The notes beneath the pieces are model-generated. The model saw only the letters and a program-made list of their open reading frames with translations, was not told the origin of the DNA and did not search any database. Both the position numbers and the translations under genes were made by a program. DNA of 64,000 nt from contig JAFYUM010000023.1 of the NCBI GenBank assembly GCA_017558505.1, forward strand, positions 1 through 64,000, in the 5' to 3' direction. This DNA is from Ruminococcus sp. (GTDB lineage Bacteria > Bacillota > Clostridia > Oscillospirales > Ruminococcaceae). Below, in pieces: positions 32,894 to 41,466 of this stretch (the stretch's first letter is position 1; each line of letters opens with the position of its first letter).

Positions 32894-34357
32894 TTAACGC
32901 GGTTTTCTACCGGATTTGCCGAAAACACGGGCAGCGGATTTAATGTCAACCCGTCCTATAATACCTGCAAAAAGAGGTAAAAGTCTGCCGATGAATACAG
33001 CTGTTATTACAGCCAGTATTGTAAGTTCAGCAAAAATATGATATGCAGGTCTGGATATTGCAAAAAAGCACATCAGTAAAACAAGTGCAGTTCCAGTATA
33101 ACTTGCAATAGGGTTATAACCGAACGGAACAAAACGGCGTGCATCTATAATTCTTATAATATAACACAGAAAATAACTGAGGAAAGTTGCAAGTGCAGCC
33201 CCCTGGATATCAAAAATGGGTATGAATAAATAATTCAGTACAATGTTGAGAATAAATGCTGCGGATATAGTTATAAATGCGTTTTTTGTGTGATTTGTTG
33301 CGGTATATATACTTGCAAGAAACAAATCAAGGCAGGTGAATAACGAAGCTGCTATCAACAGGGGAGTATAGATATATGACTTGCTGTATTCAGGGAAAAC
33401 AGAATAATTAATCAAAAGTGCTGATATAGGTTTCACTATTAAAATCAGTACCGCTGAACCGATGAAAAGCACTGATTCATATGCACTATAGACCGTTTCA
33501 TAGAAAATATTTCTGTCAGTCGATTCGTTTTCGGTTATGGCTGACATATTCCATGCCTGAAAGAATATGGTAGAAAGCATGGAGATAAGACAGGGGATTT
33601 TTACCGCAGCAGCATATATGCCTGCGTCGCCTTCTCCTTTCATGGCGCTTATAAATAACTGGTCTGAAAAACCTGTAAACGTCCACATGACCGTCGTTGG
33701 AATTAATGGTATACAAAAACGAAGCATGGCCTTTCCAAGCGGAAAACTGAATGTACTGATATTAAAGTATCTTTTCAGACCAGCTGAAAAAAACAGGAAA
33801 ATAGCCGAGCATAGATCAGAAAGTATGGTTGAAAGCATAAAGCCCTTTACGCCAAGTCCGAGGTGGCTGATAAATATAATATTGAATAACAGCAGCATAA
33901 ATGTTGTCAGTATACCGTCAAATGAAAACAGCTTGACCATTTCTCTTGCTCTTACAAACTGGGAACACTGTGCCCTTAATGATGAACAGAAGATATATAA
34001 AATCAGAAGCAGGCTGTAGCTTTGTAATGAGGAAAAAACAGGAATAAGTTGAATCAGCGGAACTACTGCCGCCATTAACAACAGACCTGAAAGGGAAATA
34101 ATTGATGTTGTTGTAAAGATTTTCGTTTTATCATATCTCTTATCGAGCCCGTATCGAATTATCGCTTCCCCTAATGAAAAAGTGAATACAGGTATAAGAA
34201 AAAGGGCAATTGTTTCCAAAAGAGATTTTGTATACAGCTGTGACGGGCTTATATGCTTGGTATACAGATTGTTCAGAAAAAGCGAAATCACTTTTGAACC
34301 GAAATTTCCGATAGTAAATATAACGGTGTTGAATGCGAGGTTTTTATATTTATTCAT
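32894..34357 (-). CDS. polysaccharide flippase (Wzx/MOP family)
   Basis: ATG 34357 (MNKYKNLAFNTVIFTIGNFG) follows AAGGAG at a distance of 13 bases and gives 487 residues with about 14 hydrophobic helices. The opening NTVIFTIGNFGSKVISLFL and the repeated pattern of amphipathic helices are typical of PST-type oligosaccharide flippases in the MATE/MOP superfamily. These move lipid-linked sugar repeat units across the membrane. No glycosyltransferase cluster adjoins, so its polymer is not identifiable here. The C-terminal tail is basic (RVFGKSGRKPR). A consensus promoter at 34491-34519 gives a leader of about 125 bases. Confidence 0.87.
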   Translation of the reverse strand: MNKYKNLAFNTVIFTIGNFGSKVISLFLNNLYTKHISPSQLYTKSLLETIALFLIPVFTFSLGEAIIRYGLDKRYDKTKIFTTTSIISLSGLLLMAAVVPLIQLIPVFSSLQSYSLLLILYIFCSSLRAQCSQFVRAREMVKLFSFDGILTTFMLLLFNIIFISHLGLGVKGFMLSTILSDLCSAIFLFFSAGLKRYFNISTFSFPLGKAMLRFCIPLIPTTVMWTFTGFSDQLFISAMKGEGDAGIYAAAVKIPCLISMLSTIFFQAWNMSAITENESTDRNIFYETVYSAYESVLFIGSAVLILIVKPISALLINYSVFPEYSKSYIYTPLLIAASLFTCLDLFLASIYTATNHTKNAFITISAAFILNIVLNYLFIPIFDIQGAALATFLSYFLCYIIRIIDARRFVPFGYNPIASYTGTALVLLMCFFAISRPAYHIFAELTILAVITAVFIGRLLPLFAGIIGRVDIKSAARVFGKSGRKPR

Positions 34358-34490
34358 ATTATCTGATAGGCTCCTTAGGTATAAGACTTGAATCAAACAG
34401 TACTTCTGAATGATTGCCAAGTATTAATTTGTGTTCAATAAGCTTATTGGTTTTCTTTTCGTATGTATCTTTAGGGCACCTTTAATTTTT

Positions 34491-34519
34491 ATTATAGCAT
34501 CTTATATAGAAAAAGTCAA
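34491..34519 (-). promoter_or_regulatory. promoter of the flippase gene
   Basis: On the minus strand TTGACT and TATAAT are separated by 17 bases. It is back to back with the VanW promoter 85 bases away. Confidence 0.75.
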
Positions 34520-34603
34520 TTAAAAATACAATTAAGGCATCAAATATTCATAAGACATTTAACCGGATATATACTGTAATTGATCAATGTTTTTGAAAAT
34601 ATA

Positions 34604-34632
34604 TTGATTTTTTAACAGATATATGATATAAT
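34604..34632 (+). promoter_or_regulatory. promoter of the vanW-like gene
   Basis: TTGATT and TATAAT are separated by 17 bases, 33 bases before the VanW start. The boxes equal those at 24-52. Confidence 0.75.
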
Positions 34633-34665
34633 AAAAGCAGTGCTATTTATTCGGGAGGGAACTTA

Positions 34666-35520
34666 ATGAAAAAAAGAAAACTATTCTGTGAAATCTCACC
34701 ATTGTGCTATAAGATATCACATAAAAAAGAATGTCTGCTGCATGATGTCAAGGATATTATGAAGAACGAGAAGATTTCAACTGAAAAGAATACTGTTCCG
34801 CTGCCTGTGGTGCTGAAAAATCACAGTTCAAAAATACTTCGTAATCTTTGCGGTGTTGATATGCAGCTGCAGGAAAACAAAAGAACAAATCTTCGTATTG
34901 CCGGAAGAAAAATCAATGGAATTGTAATAAATCCCGGTGAAACTTTTTCTTTCTGGAAGCTTGTTGGCGAGCCGAGCAAGAAGAATGGCTACCTCGAAGG
35001 CCTTGTTATTCAGGGCGGAAATGTTACAAGTGGAACAGGTGGAGGATTATGTCAGCTTGCTAATCTTATTCATTGGATGATATTGAACAGCCCTCTTGAA
35101 GTAGTTGAAATGCATCATCACAGCGACGCACTTTTCCCCGACAATGGCAGACGTGTTCCATTCGGAACAGGTACAAGTGTTACATATAAGGCACAGGATT
35201 ACAGGTTTAAGAATACAACAAAAAATCCTGTACAGCTGATGATTTGGCAGGATGACAAGGAGCTTTTCGGTGAGCTTCGTTCTACAGAGCCGCTGCCATA
35301 TACCTACCGCATTATTGAAGAAAATAATGGTTTTGTCGAGGAGGACGGAGTTTTCTACCGTGTCAGTCAGGTTTACAGAATTACTTTTGACAGGGAAAAA
35401 AGAATAGTCCACAGGGATATTGTACTTAATAATCATTCAAAGGTTATGTATGATTATTCGCTGATTCCCGAAGAACAGATTATCACTCCCGGTTTACGCA
35501 GGCTTACGTATAAGGGATGA
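34666..35520 (+). CDS. VanW family protein
   Basis: The 284-residue protein matches the VanW core: INPGETFSFWKLVGEPS near residue 86, GTGGGLCQLANLIHWM near 124 and EMHHHSDALFPD near 146. VanW is named for its place in some vancomycin-resistance clusters, but its biochemical role is not established. No vanH/A/X homologues are present here. There is no clear signal peptide or membrane segment in this copy, and it is shorter than the multi-domain surface forms. The start follows CGGGAGGGAACTTA. It is alone on its promoter and is followed 173 bases later by an acetyltransferase gene. Confidence 0.88.
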   Translation: MKKRKLFCEISPLCYKISHKKECLLHDVKDIMKNEKISTEKNTVPLPVVLKNHSSKILRNLCGVDMQLQENKRTNLRIAGRKINGIVINPGETFSFWKLVGEPSKKNGYLEGLVIQGGNVTSGTGGGLCQLANLIHWMILNSPLEVVEMHHHSDALFPDNGRRVPFGTGTSVTYKAQDYRFKNTTKNPVQLMIWQDDKELFGELRSTEPLPYTYRIIEENNGFVEEDGVFYRVSQVYRITFDREKRIVHRDIVLNNHSKVMYDYSLIPEEQIITPGLRRLTYKG

Positions 35521-35645
35521 GATATATTTTTCAACAAAAATAAATGGCGCTGAAAAAAAGAAACAACTACTGTCACGCAAAAAAAGTAATGACAGCAGTC
35601 GGTTTGCTTGGCAAACACAGCAATATAATTTAAGGAGGTATCGTT

Positions 35646-35669
35646 ATGTGTGGAATTTTATCCAATTAA
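35646..35669 (+). other. seven-codon mini-ORF (MCGILSN) with strong ribosome binding site
   Basis: ATGTGTGGAATTTTATCC continues for one codon and stops, behind a consensus AAGGAGGT. MCG-I is how class II glutamine amidotransferases such as asparagine synthetase begin (catalytic Cys2). It may be the stub of such a gene, or a leader peptide for the GNAT gene whose own site follows 15 bases later. Confidence 0.35.
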
Positions 35670-35692
35670 AAAAATAATAATCGGAGGTATAA

Positions 35693-36166
35693 ATGAATTA
35701 CAATATCAGAAAAATACGTGAGGACGAATACAAGTTTTTAGATGATTTTATATATGAGGCGATTTTTATTCCCGATGGAGTAGAGCCACCGCCAAAATCC
35801 ATTATAACACAACCCGATTTGCAAGTGTATATCAAGGATTTCGGAACTCAAAAAGATGATATCTGCTTTGTTGCCGAGGCTGACGAAAGGATTGTCGGTG
35901 CGGTTTGGGTGCGTGATATGAACGATTATGGTCATATTGAGGAAGGCGTACCGTCCTTTGCAATTTCTCTTTATAAAGAATACCGTAATCTTGGTATTGG
36001 TACACGGCTTATGGAAACAATGCTTTGTGAGCTGAAAGGCAGAGGATATAAAAAGACCTCGCTTGCTGTTCAGAAAGCAAATTATGCAGTCAGAATGTAT
36101 AAAAAGGTCGGTTTTGTTATTGTTGATGAAAACGATGAGGAATACATAATGGTTTGCGAATTATAA
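35693..36166 (+). CDS. GNAT family N-acetyltransferase
   Basis: The 157-residue protein has the acetyl-CoA-binding motif A of the GNAT fold in LYKEYRNLGIGTRLMETML (R/Q-x-x-G-x-G/A pattern near residue 100). Motif B follows in KKTSLAVQKANYAVRMYKKV with the usual N-x-x-A-x-x-x-Y, and then VGFVIVDEN. It transfers an acetyl group to an unidentified amine. The start follows TCGGAGGTATAA. A strong terminator is next. No substrate clue comes from the neighbours. Confidence 0.9.
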   Translation: MNYNIRKIREDEYKFLDDFIYEAIFIPDGVEPPPKSIITQPDLQVYIKDFGTQKDDICFVAEADERIVGAVWVRDMNDYGHIEEGVPSFAISLYKEYRNLGIGTRLMETMLCELKGRGYKKTSLAVQKANYAVRMYKKVGFVIVDENDEEYIMVCEL

Positions 36167-36173
36167 ATAATAA

Positions 36174-36216
36174 CCGCCTGAATTGTCGAAGGCTCTCCTT
36201 GACAGTTCAGGCGGAT
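36174..36216 (+). terminator. terminator after the GNAT gene
   Basis: CCGCCTGAATTGTC and GACAGTTCAGGCGG pair over 14 bp with one G-U. The tail ATTTGTATTT is only moderately T-rich. Confidence 0.65.
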
Positions 36217-36267
36217 TTGTATTTCTGTGGTAAACTTGAAAAGAGATGTATTCGGCGGTTTCGTTGC

Positions 36268-36429
36268 TTACATTCCTGATGTATCGGCGATGTAACCGTG
36301 CATATTGTAGATGTTTATCTGTTCCTGCGAAAGGTACGGAAAGTCCCAGCCGATAATTTTTGTGTGGTCTTGCAGGGATAACTGAATAAAGCCAATGAAG
36401 TGTCCGGTAGGCAATGCCGCACAGGTTAT
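36268..36429 (-). pseudogene. 3' fragment of an unidentified gene
   Basis: On the minus strand an open stretch of 53 codons ends in TAA and reads like real protein (GHFIGFIQLSLQDHTKIIG, then WDFPYLSQEQINIYNMHG). It has no start codon or ribosome binding site, and its upstream edge runs into the 75-nt repeat at 36413-36487. I take it as the tail of a gene whose rest was deleted. I do not recognise the family. Confidence 0.4.
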
Positions 36430-36487
36430 GTAAGGTATTATTAAAAAATTAACGTCTAAAATTAACTAATGTGTTTTTTGAAGTTCA
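36413..36487 (+). repeat. 75-nt dispersed repeat, copy 1, upstream of the lysR-like promoter
   Basis: The sequence from AATGCCGCACAGGTTATG to TTTTTTGAAGTTCA recurs at 46295-46369 with four mismatches in 75 and no gaps. Both copies stop a short way before a -35 box. It contains ATTAACGTCTAAAATTAAC, an imperfect direct repeat of ATTAAC. Confidence 0.75.
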
Positions 36488-36516
36488 CCTTTACACATGC
36501 ATTTAAAAATTATCTC

Positions 36517-36545
36517 TTGACAAATAAATTGAACTGTGCTATAAT
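36517..36545 (+). promoter_or_regulatory. promoter of the LysR-type regulator gene
   Basis: TTGACA (36517-36522) and TATAAT (36540-36545) are separated by 17 bases, 30 bases after the dispersed repeat and 62 bases before the start codon. Confidence 0.8.
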
Positions 36546-36606
36546 TGAAAAAAATGATTTATATTAATTATTCTCAGATAATACACAATTAACGGAGGGG
36601 ACGCTC

Positions 36607-37530
36607 ATGAATCTGAAACAGCTGCGTTATGCATTGCTTTTGCATGATACCGGCAGTTTTTCACAAGCAGCTGAGATTCTCGGAATTTCCCAACCTTCAT
36701 TGAGTCAGTATATTCAGAGAATTGAAAAACAAATAGGAATGCCATTATTTATTCGTACAGGTTCAGATATACGTATTACAGATGCCGGAAAGGTTTATCT
36801 GGAAGCTGGAAAGCAAATTCTGGAGATAGAATACCAGATGCAGCAGAAGTTTTCTGAACTTCGAAATTATAACGTAGGAAGCGTAGTTGTTGGCATTTCT
36901 CCTCATCGTTGCTTTTGCATCGGACCGCAGTTGGTTGCAAAGTTTCGTGAACGCTACCCAGGAATGCACCTGGTTCTTGAAGAACGCAGCGGTCACGATC
37001 TGTTGGATTGTGCCGAGCGTGGAGATTTCGACCTGTGTATTACTGTTCTTCCTGTAGATGATAATATGTTTTCATATGAGCACATTATCTATGAAGAAGC
37101 TGTGGTGGCTGTACCTGATGCTTTCCCTCTTTGCGATAAGCTGAAAAAAGTTGCTGTTCCGATGGAAAACCGCAAATTTCCTGCAATCGACGTTCGTCTG
37201 CTTGATGGTGCTGATTTTGCTTTCCTTGGCAACGGTATGCCAATGCAGGTAATACTCGATAAAATGTGCATGGAGTATAATCTTCATCTGAAAAAAATTG
37301 TGGATTGCCGTAGTCTTGAGGCTCTTGAAGCAATGGTCAGTGCAGGTATCTGTGCTGCACTTATTCCTTCGTATTTAAGCACTTACAAAGTCGGACATTC
37401 TGCTGTAACATGTTTTTCTCTCTGTCAGGAGATTGCATCACGTGAAATTGTTGCCATTTATCCAAAAGGGCAGTATCTGTCACGTCCTGTACAAGATGTG
37501 ATTTCGATATTAAAATCGTTGGATGTATAA
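36607..37530 (+). CDS. LysR-family transcriptional regulator
   Basis: The 307-residue protein has a winged HTH at 1-60 (MNLKQLRYALLLHDTGSFSQ, ILGISQPSLSQYIQRIEKQ). A long linker helix and a periplasmic-binding-like effector domain (about 90-300) follow. This is standard LysR length and order. It precedes seven enzyme genes on the same strand, separated by 460 bases that contain two strong dyads, so it is the likely activator of that operon. LysR regulators usually sense a pathway intermediate, here presumably a small carboxylic acid. The start follows ACGGAGGGGACGCTC. Confidence 0.95.
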   Translation: MNLKQLRYALLLHDTGSFSQAAEILGISQPSLSQYIQRIEKQIGMPLFIRTGSDIRITDAGKVYLEAGKQILEIEYQMQQKFSELRNYNVGSVVVGISPHRCFCIGPQLVAKFRERYPGMHLVLEERSGHDLLDCAERGDFDLCITVLPVDDNMFSYEHIIYEEAVVAVPDAFPLCDKLKKVAVPMENRKFPAIDVRLLDGADFAFLGNGMPMQVILDKMCMEYNLHLKKIVDCRSLEALEAMVSAGICAALIPSYLSTYKVGHSAVTCFSLCQEIASREIVAIYPKGQYLSRPVQDVISILKSLDV

Positions 37531-37535
37531 TATCC

Positions 37536-37565
37536 AGCCGCTGTTGTCAAGGAACTTCAGCGGCT
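37536..37565 (+). terminator. stem-loop after the LysR gene
   Basis: AGCCGCTG and CAGCGGCT are perfect 8-bp arms around 14 bases. The T tract is short (TTTAT). Confidence 0.5.
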
Positions 37566-37578
37566 TTATAAGAAACAC

Positions 37579-37600
37579 CATATAATCAAAGGATTATATG
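37579..37600 (+). promoter_or_regulatory. 9-bp perfect palindrome in the LysR-enzyme gap
   Basis: CATATAATC-AAAG-GATTATATG forms perfect arms. It is AT-rich and lies 400 bases before the first enzyme gene, so it could be a protein-binding site or a weak hairpin. Confidence 0.4.
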
Positions 37601-37796
37601 ATTTATAGGATTTTTATATTTATATAGATATTCTCTGAAAACGTAACACGGACAGAAATACTTTGTATATTACAAGGTCTGGCAATGCTGTAAAAATAAT
37701 TTTCATTGAAGCTGTTACACCTTGAATGAGTTTTTTATAGATGCACCGCACAAGCTCTGTGCGTTATTGCTCTGATTTTATTTTTTTACCCTACAC

Positions 37797-37819
37797 ATAA
37801 CCGAAAAGCTATAGGTTAT
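37797..37819 (+). promoter_or_regulatory. candidate LysR-type operator
   Basis: ATAACC-N11-GGTTAT is an interrupted dyad with the T-N11-A geometry usual for LysR boxes. It lies about 175 bases before the first enzyme gene and downstream of the only LysR gene. GGTTATAAT recurs further on, near 37950-37970. Binding is inferred. Confidence 0.4.
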
Positions 37820-37836
37820 ATCATAATTTGAATATA

Positions 37837-37885
37837 AAGGCAACACTGCACAAAGCAGTTCTGACAACTTTGCACGGTATTGCTT
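37837..37885. repeat. palindromic repeat, GGCAATACC family
   Basis: AAGGCAACACTGCACAAAG and CTTTGCACGGTATTGCTT are imperfect arms around GCAGTTCTGACAA. This is the copy that best shows the full consensus. A half-copy (GCACCGCACAAGCTCTGTGC) precedes it at 37743-37762. Confidence 0.6.
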
Positions 37886-37992
37886 GAACTTTTCTTTTTC
37901 GCCGAAAGTTCAAATTGTCGGCGTTTATTTTACATCTGCGTTATAATCAAAAGGTTATAATACATATAATATAAAACTTCGAGGAGGTAATT

Positions 37993-39342
37993 ATGAATCT
38001 GACAGACAAATTTCTGGACAGACTGGAAGTACTTGCTGCTAAGCCGGTTCCGCTGAGGGTGATAGAACGTGCAAAGCGTGCAATGCTCGATTATCTGTGT
38101 GTGACAATTGCAGGCGCAGCGTCACAATATGACAAATTAGAAAATTACTGCACATTTGTGCCGCCAGAGGCAGGTGCCTGTACTGTGATAGGCTGCAACC
38201 GCAAGGCATCACTTAAAGAAACGGTGTTTTTAAATGGTTTGAACGGTCATGCACTGGATTATGACGACGGTACAAATGCCGGCATAATCCACCTTGGCTC
38301 GCCGCTGTTTTCAGTTCTTCTGCCGCTGGCACAACAACATAACTGTTCCTTCGATAAGCTGCTCCACGCAGTAATAATAGGCTATGAAACTTCGTTCACT
38401 ATGGCGATATCCATACAGCCAATGCACAAGGCAATGGGCTATCATGCTACAGGAACCTGCGGAACTCTCGGAATTGCAATTGCCGTTTCATATCTGCTTG
38501 ACTTAACACCACAGCAGCGAAAGGAAGCGTTTGCTGTCGCTTGTGTATCCGCAGGTGGAATGCTGAACGTCCTTGATGACGGTTCGGAACTTAAACCCTA
38601 CAATGCAGGAAAAGCTGCACTCGCCGGAATTACTGCCGTTCAAATGGCAATGGCAGGCTACCATGGACATCCTGATCCACTCGGAAACGAAAGAGGATTC
38701 CTGAAAATGATGACGGGAAACAAAGATACACCGTTGAAGGAACTGCTGCATGACGGGACGTATGCTGTTGAAAAGGCTTACACCAAGCCATATGCCGCCT
38801 GCCGTTATCTCCACCCTGCCATTGAGGGGGCGATTATGCTGAGAAATCAACACAACCTTACGGCGGAGGAAATTGAAAGTGTTCACGTAAGCACTTATTT
38901 CTGGGCAGTCAATAAGCATGACCATTGCGAAATTCCCTGTTCTGCTTCGGCTAAAATGAGTATTCCCTACAGCGTTGCGGCGGCGGTAGTTTATGGAAAA
39001 GCAGGCTTACAGGAATATGACGAGGAAATTATCCGTGATGACCGCCTGCTCAATCTTGCGAAAAAGATTACAGTTGCCGATGATGAGGAATTGACGAGAA
39101 TTTTCCCCGAAATCACATCTGCAATTGTTACGGTGAAAACCCTTGACGGAAGACAGCTTCAATGCCGTGTTGACCACCCGAAGGGAGAGCCTGAAAATCC
39201 GCTGACAGAAAGGGAATTTTACGAGCGTTTCTGCGAGCTTGTGAAATTCAGCGGAAAATCCGCAGAAACCGCAGATGAAATATTCGATTTTGTACAGAAC
39301 AGCTGTTCTGATTGGAACAGACTGTCGGAACTTGTGAGGTGA
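37993..39342 (+). CDS. MmgE/PrpD family protein
   Basis: The 449-residue cytoplasmic protein is full length for the family, which includes 2-methylcitrate dehydratase, cis-aconitate decarboxylase and an epimerase of iminodisuccinate. Family marks are HALDYDDGTNAGIIHLGSP near 93, YHATGTCGTLGIA near 150 and ALAGITAVQMAMAGYHGHPD near 210. The C-terminal lid domain (about 265-400) includes the Pro/Tyr-rich YTKPYAACRYLHPAIEG. Substrate cannot be told from the sequence, but a branched or tricarboxylic acid is expected. It is the first enzyme gene after the LysR regulator, behind CGAGGAGGTAATT, and ends three bases before the aldo-keto reductase. Confidence 0.9.
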   Translation: MNLTDKFLDRLEVLAAKPVPLRVIERAKRAMLDYLCVTIAGAASQYDKLENYCTFVPPEAGACTVIGCNRKASLKETVFLNGLNGHALDYDDGTNAGIIHLGSPLFSVLLPLAQQHNCSFDKLLHAVIIGYETSFTMAISIQPMHKAMGYHATGTCGTLGIAIAVSYLLDLTPQQRKEAFAVACVSAGGMLNVLDDGSELKPYNAGKAALAGITAVQMAMAGYHGHPDPLGNERGFLKMMTGNKDTPLKELLHDGTYAVEKAYTKPYAACRYLHPAIEGAIMLRNQHNLTAEEIESVHVSTYFWAVNKHDHCEIPCSASAKMSIPYSVAAAVVYGKAGLQEYDEEIIRDDRLLNLAKKITVADDEELTRIFPEITSAIVTVKTLDGRQLQCRVDHPKGEPENPLTEREFYERFCELVKFSGKSAETADEIFDFVQNSCSDWNRLSELVR

Positions 39343-39345
39343 AAT

Positions 39346-40311
39346 ATGAATAAACCAAATTTTGTACTGGGAACAATGACCTTCGGCGAGTCGGTTTTTG
39401 GTGCTGATGCCGCTGAAATGATTGAAAAATTCGGAAAATCCGGCTACAAAGAGCTTGACACGGCTTATGTCTACAACAAGGGACAGAGCGAAATTCTGAT
39501 TGGGGAGGCATTGAAAAATTCCCCCGATGATTTCAGAATTGCCACAAAGGTGAATCCCCGAATTACAGGCAGACTTGACGGCGATTCAGTAAAAATGCAG
39601 TTTATGGAGTCTTTGTGCAGATTGCAGATGGACAGCGTTGACACTCTCTATCTTCACTTTCCGGATAAGGATACGTCCGTAGAATCGGCACTTGAAGCTT
39701 GTGCAAGACTTCACAGCGAGGGACGTTTCAAAAATCTGGGACTCAGTAATTTCCCTGCGTGGCTTGTGGTTGATATTTACTACAAATGCAGGCAGAATGG
39801 CTGGATGCTCCCTGTTGTGTACGAGGGGTTGTACAATCCCCTGAGCCGCCGTGCCGAAACGGAGCTTTCAATGGTGCTTAACAGGTTCGGACTCCGCTTT
39901 TATGCCTATAATCCCCTTGCAGGCGGAATTCTTACAAACAAATATAATTCTTTTGATGACGCTGTTGTGGAGGGAAGATTTACAAATCGTCCCAACTACA
40001 AGAACCGCTACTGGAAAAAATCCTATTTTGACGCAGTTGGGGAACTTAAAAAAATCTGCGAAAAATACGGTATATCCATAATTGAAGCCACTTACCGCTG
40101 GATGATGTACCATTCAATGCTCAATACGGAGCGTGGAGATGCAGTAATTATCGGTGCGTCAAAGCTTTCACAGGTGGAGCAGAATATAGCCGCCGTAAAC
40201 AGCGGTGAACTGCCAGAAGAACTTGTTTCTGCCTTTGAAAAGGCATGGGAAACAACCAAAGCCGATGCACCGCAGTATTTCCGTTTCTACGACGCCAATG
40301 CCAATAATTAA
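39346..40311 (+). CDS. aldo/keto reductase (AKR7-like)
   Basis: The 321-residue NADPH-dependent oxidoreductase has the AKR barrel with catalytic Asp and Tyr in ELDTAYVYNKGQSE, Lys in RIATKVNP and His in TLYLHFPDKDT. The stretch FYAYNPLAGGILTNKYN is characteristic of the AKR7 (succinic semialdehyde / aflatoxin aldehyde reductase) group. In this operon it is followed by a thiamine-diphosphate 2-oxo-acid decarboxylase. A simple reading is that the decarboxylase makes an aldehyde and this enzyme reduces it to an alcohol. That link is inference. Confidence 0.92.
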   Translation: MNKPNFVLGTMTFGESVFGADAAEMIEKFGKSGYKELDTAYVYNKGQSEILIGEALKNSPDDFRIATKVNPRITGRLDGDSVKMQFMESLCRLQMDSVDTLYLHFPDKDTSVESALEACARLHSEGRFKNLGLSNFPAWLVVDIYYKCRQNGWMLPVVYEGLYNPLSRRAETELSMVLNRFGLRFYAYNPLAGGILTNKYNSFDDAVVEGRFTNRPNYKNRYWKKSYFDAVGELKKICEKYGISIIEATYRWMMYHSMLNTERGDAVIIGASKLSQVEQNIAAVNSGELPEELVSAFEKAWETTKADAPQYFRFYDANANN

Positions 40312-40322
40312 GGAGTGATATT

Positions 40323-41450
40323 TTGCTTAATCAGGAAAAATTTTATAATACGCTGAAAAACAGCGGAGTCGATTTCTTCACAGGTGTTCCCGATTCCTAT
40401 CTCAACGGTTTCTGCAATTATCTTGTGGAAAACGCAGGTGAAAGGGAGCATATTATAGCTGCCAATGAGGGAAATGCAGTGGGAATTGCCGCAGGTCATT
40501 ACTTTTCAACAGGCAGACTTCCCCTTGTGTATATGCAGAATTCAGGTATGGGAAATGCCGTAAATCCTCTTGCTTCCCTTGCGGATAAAAATGTTTATTC
40601 CGTTCCTATGATATGGCTCATAGGCTGGAGAGGTCAGCCCGATACAGGGGACTGGGCGCAGCATCAGTTACAGGGAGAAATAACAACCAAACTTCCCGAA
40701 ATTATGAATATTCCCGTTATGATTTTGTCGGATGATGAAAAAGCCGCAGAGGAACTTGTGAAAACTGCCTGTGAAACAGCAATGAAGAACCGCTGTCCCG
40801 TAGCTGTAATTGCTCCAAAGGGAGTGCTTGCAGGGGAGAAAAAGGCGAATATTCCCGATACATCATATCCCCTCAGCCGTGAGGAGGCAATTGAAATTCT
40901 CCTTGACCTTCTGCCGAAAAATACCATTTATTCCGCTACAACAGGCAGAGCAACGAGAGAAATCTATTTCCTCCGTGAAAGGAGAGGGGAGAGCCACAGC
41001 TGTGATTTCCTCAATGTCGGCTCAATGGGTCACGCATCTTCCGTTGCATTGGGAATTGCCCTTGAAAATCCCGAAAGATACGTTGTAACTCTTGACGGCG
41101 ACTGCTCTTGTATGATGCACATGGGAGCAATGACAATGGTCAGCAAGACTAATGTTCCCAATTTCATACACGTAGTCCTCAATAACGGTGCTCATGAATC
41201 CGTAGGCGGTCAGAAATCCGCAGGCTTTATGGTGGATTTTACGGCAATTGCAAAGGCTTGCGGATATGCCACAGTTGACAGATATGCTGTGACAAGAGAG
41301 GATATTGAAAAGGCTGTGGAAAAACTCCTTGCAGAGAAAAAGGCGGCATTTCTTGAAATCCGCATACACAAGGGACTCCGTGGCAAACTTCCGCCCCTTG
41401 ATATATCCCACGAGGGACTTATTTCAGAATTGATGAATGAATTGGCTTGA
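40323..41450 (+). CDS. thiamine-diphosphate decarboxylase of the phosphonopyruvate/sulfopyruvate type
   Basis: The frame opens with TTG at 40323 behind AAGGAGTGATATT and gives 375 residues. The PYR half (about 1-165) carries the cofactor-activating Glu in AANEGNAVGIAAG. The PP half (about 180-375) has the ThDP/Mg motif VVTLDGDCSCMMHMG with the closing Asn in VVLNNGAHESVGGQ. The length, and the HESVGGQ-like sequence after the motif, match phosphonopyruvate decarboxylase and fused sulfopyruvate decarboxylase rather than acetolactate synthase. The substrate is a 2-oxo acid with a second anionic group (phosphono, sulfo or carboxyl). No PEP mutase gene is visible, so phosphonate synthesis is not supported from this window alone. 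Confidence 0.88.
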   Translation: MLNQEKFYNTLKNSGVDFFTGVPDSYLNGFCNYLVENAGEREHIIAANEGNAVGIAAGHYFSTGRLPLVYMQNSGMGNAVNPLASLADKNVYSVPMIWLIGWRGQPDTGDWAQHQLQGEITTKLPEIMNIPVMILSDDEKAAEELVKTACETAMKNRCPVAVIAPKGVLAGEKKANIPDTSYPLSREEAIEILLDLLPKNTIYSATTGRATREIYFLRERRGESHSCDFLNVGSMGHASSVALGIALENPERYVVTLDGDCSCMMHMGAMTMVSKTNVPNFIHVVLNNGAHESVGGQKSAGFMVDFTAIAKACGYATVDRYAVTREDIEKAVEKLLAEKKAAFLEIRIHKGLRGKLPPLDISHEGLISELMNELA

Positions 41451-41466
41451 AAGGAAAGTGATTGAT

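Noticed and set aside
34666..35520. Vancomycin-resistance cluster
   Set aside because: Only a VanW homologue is present; there are no vanH, vanA or vanX homologues, and VanW proteins are widespread outside resistance.
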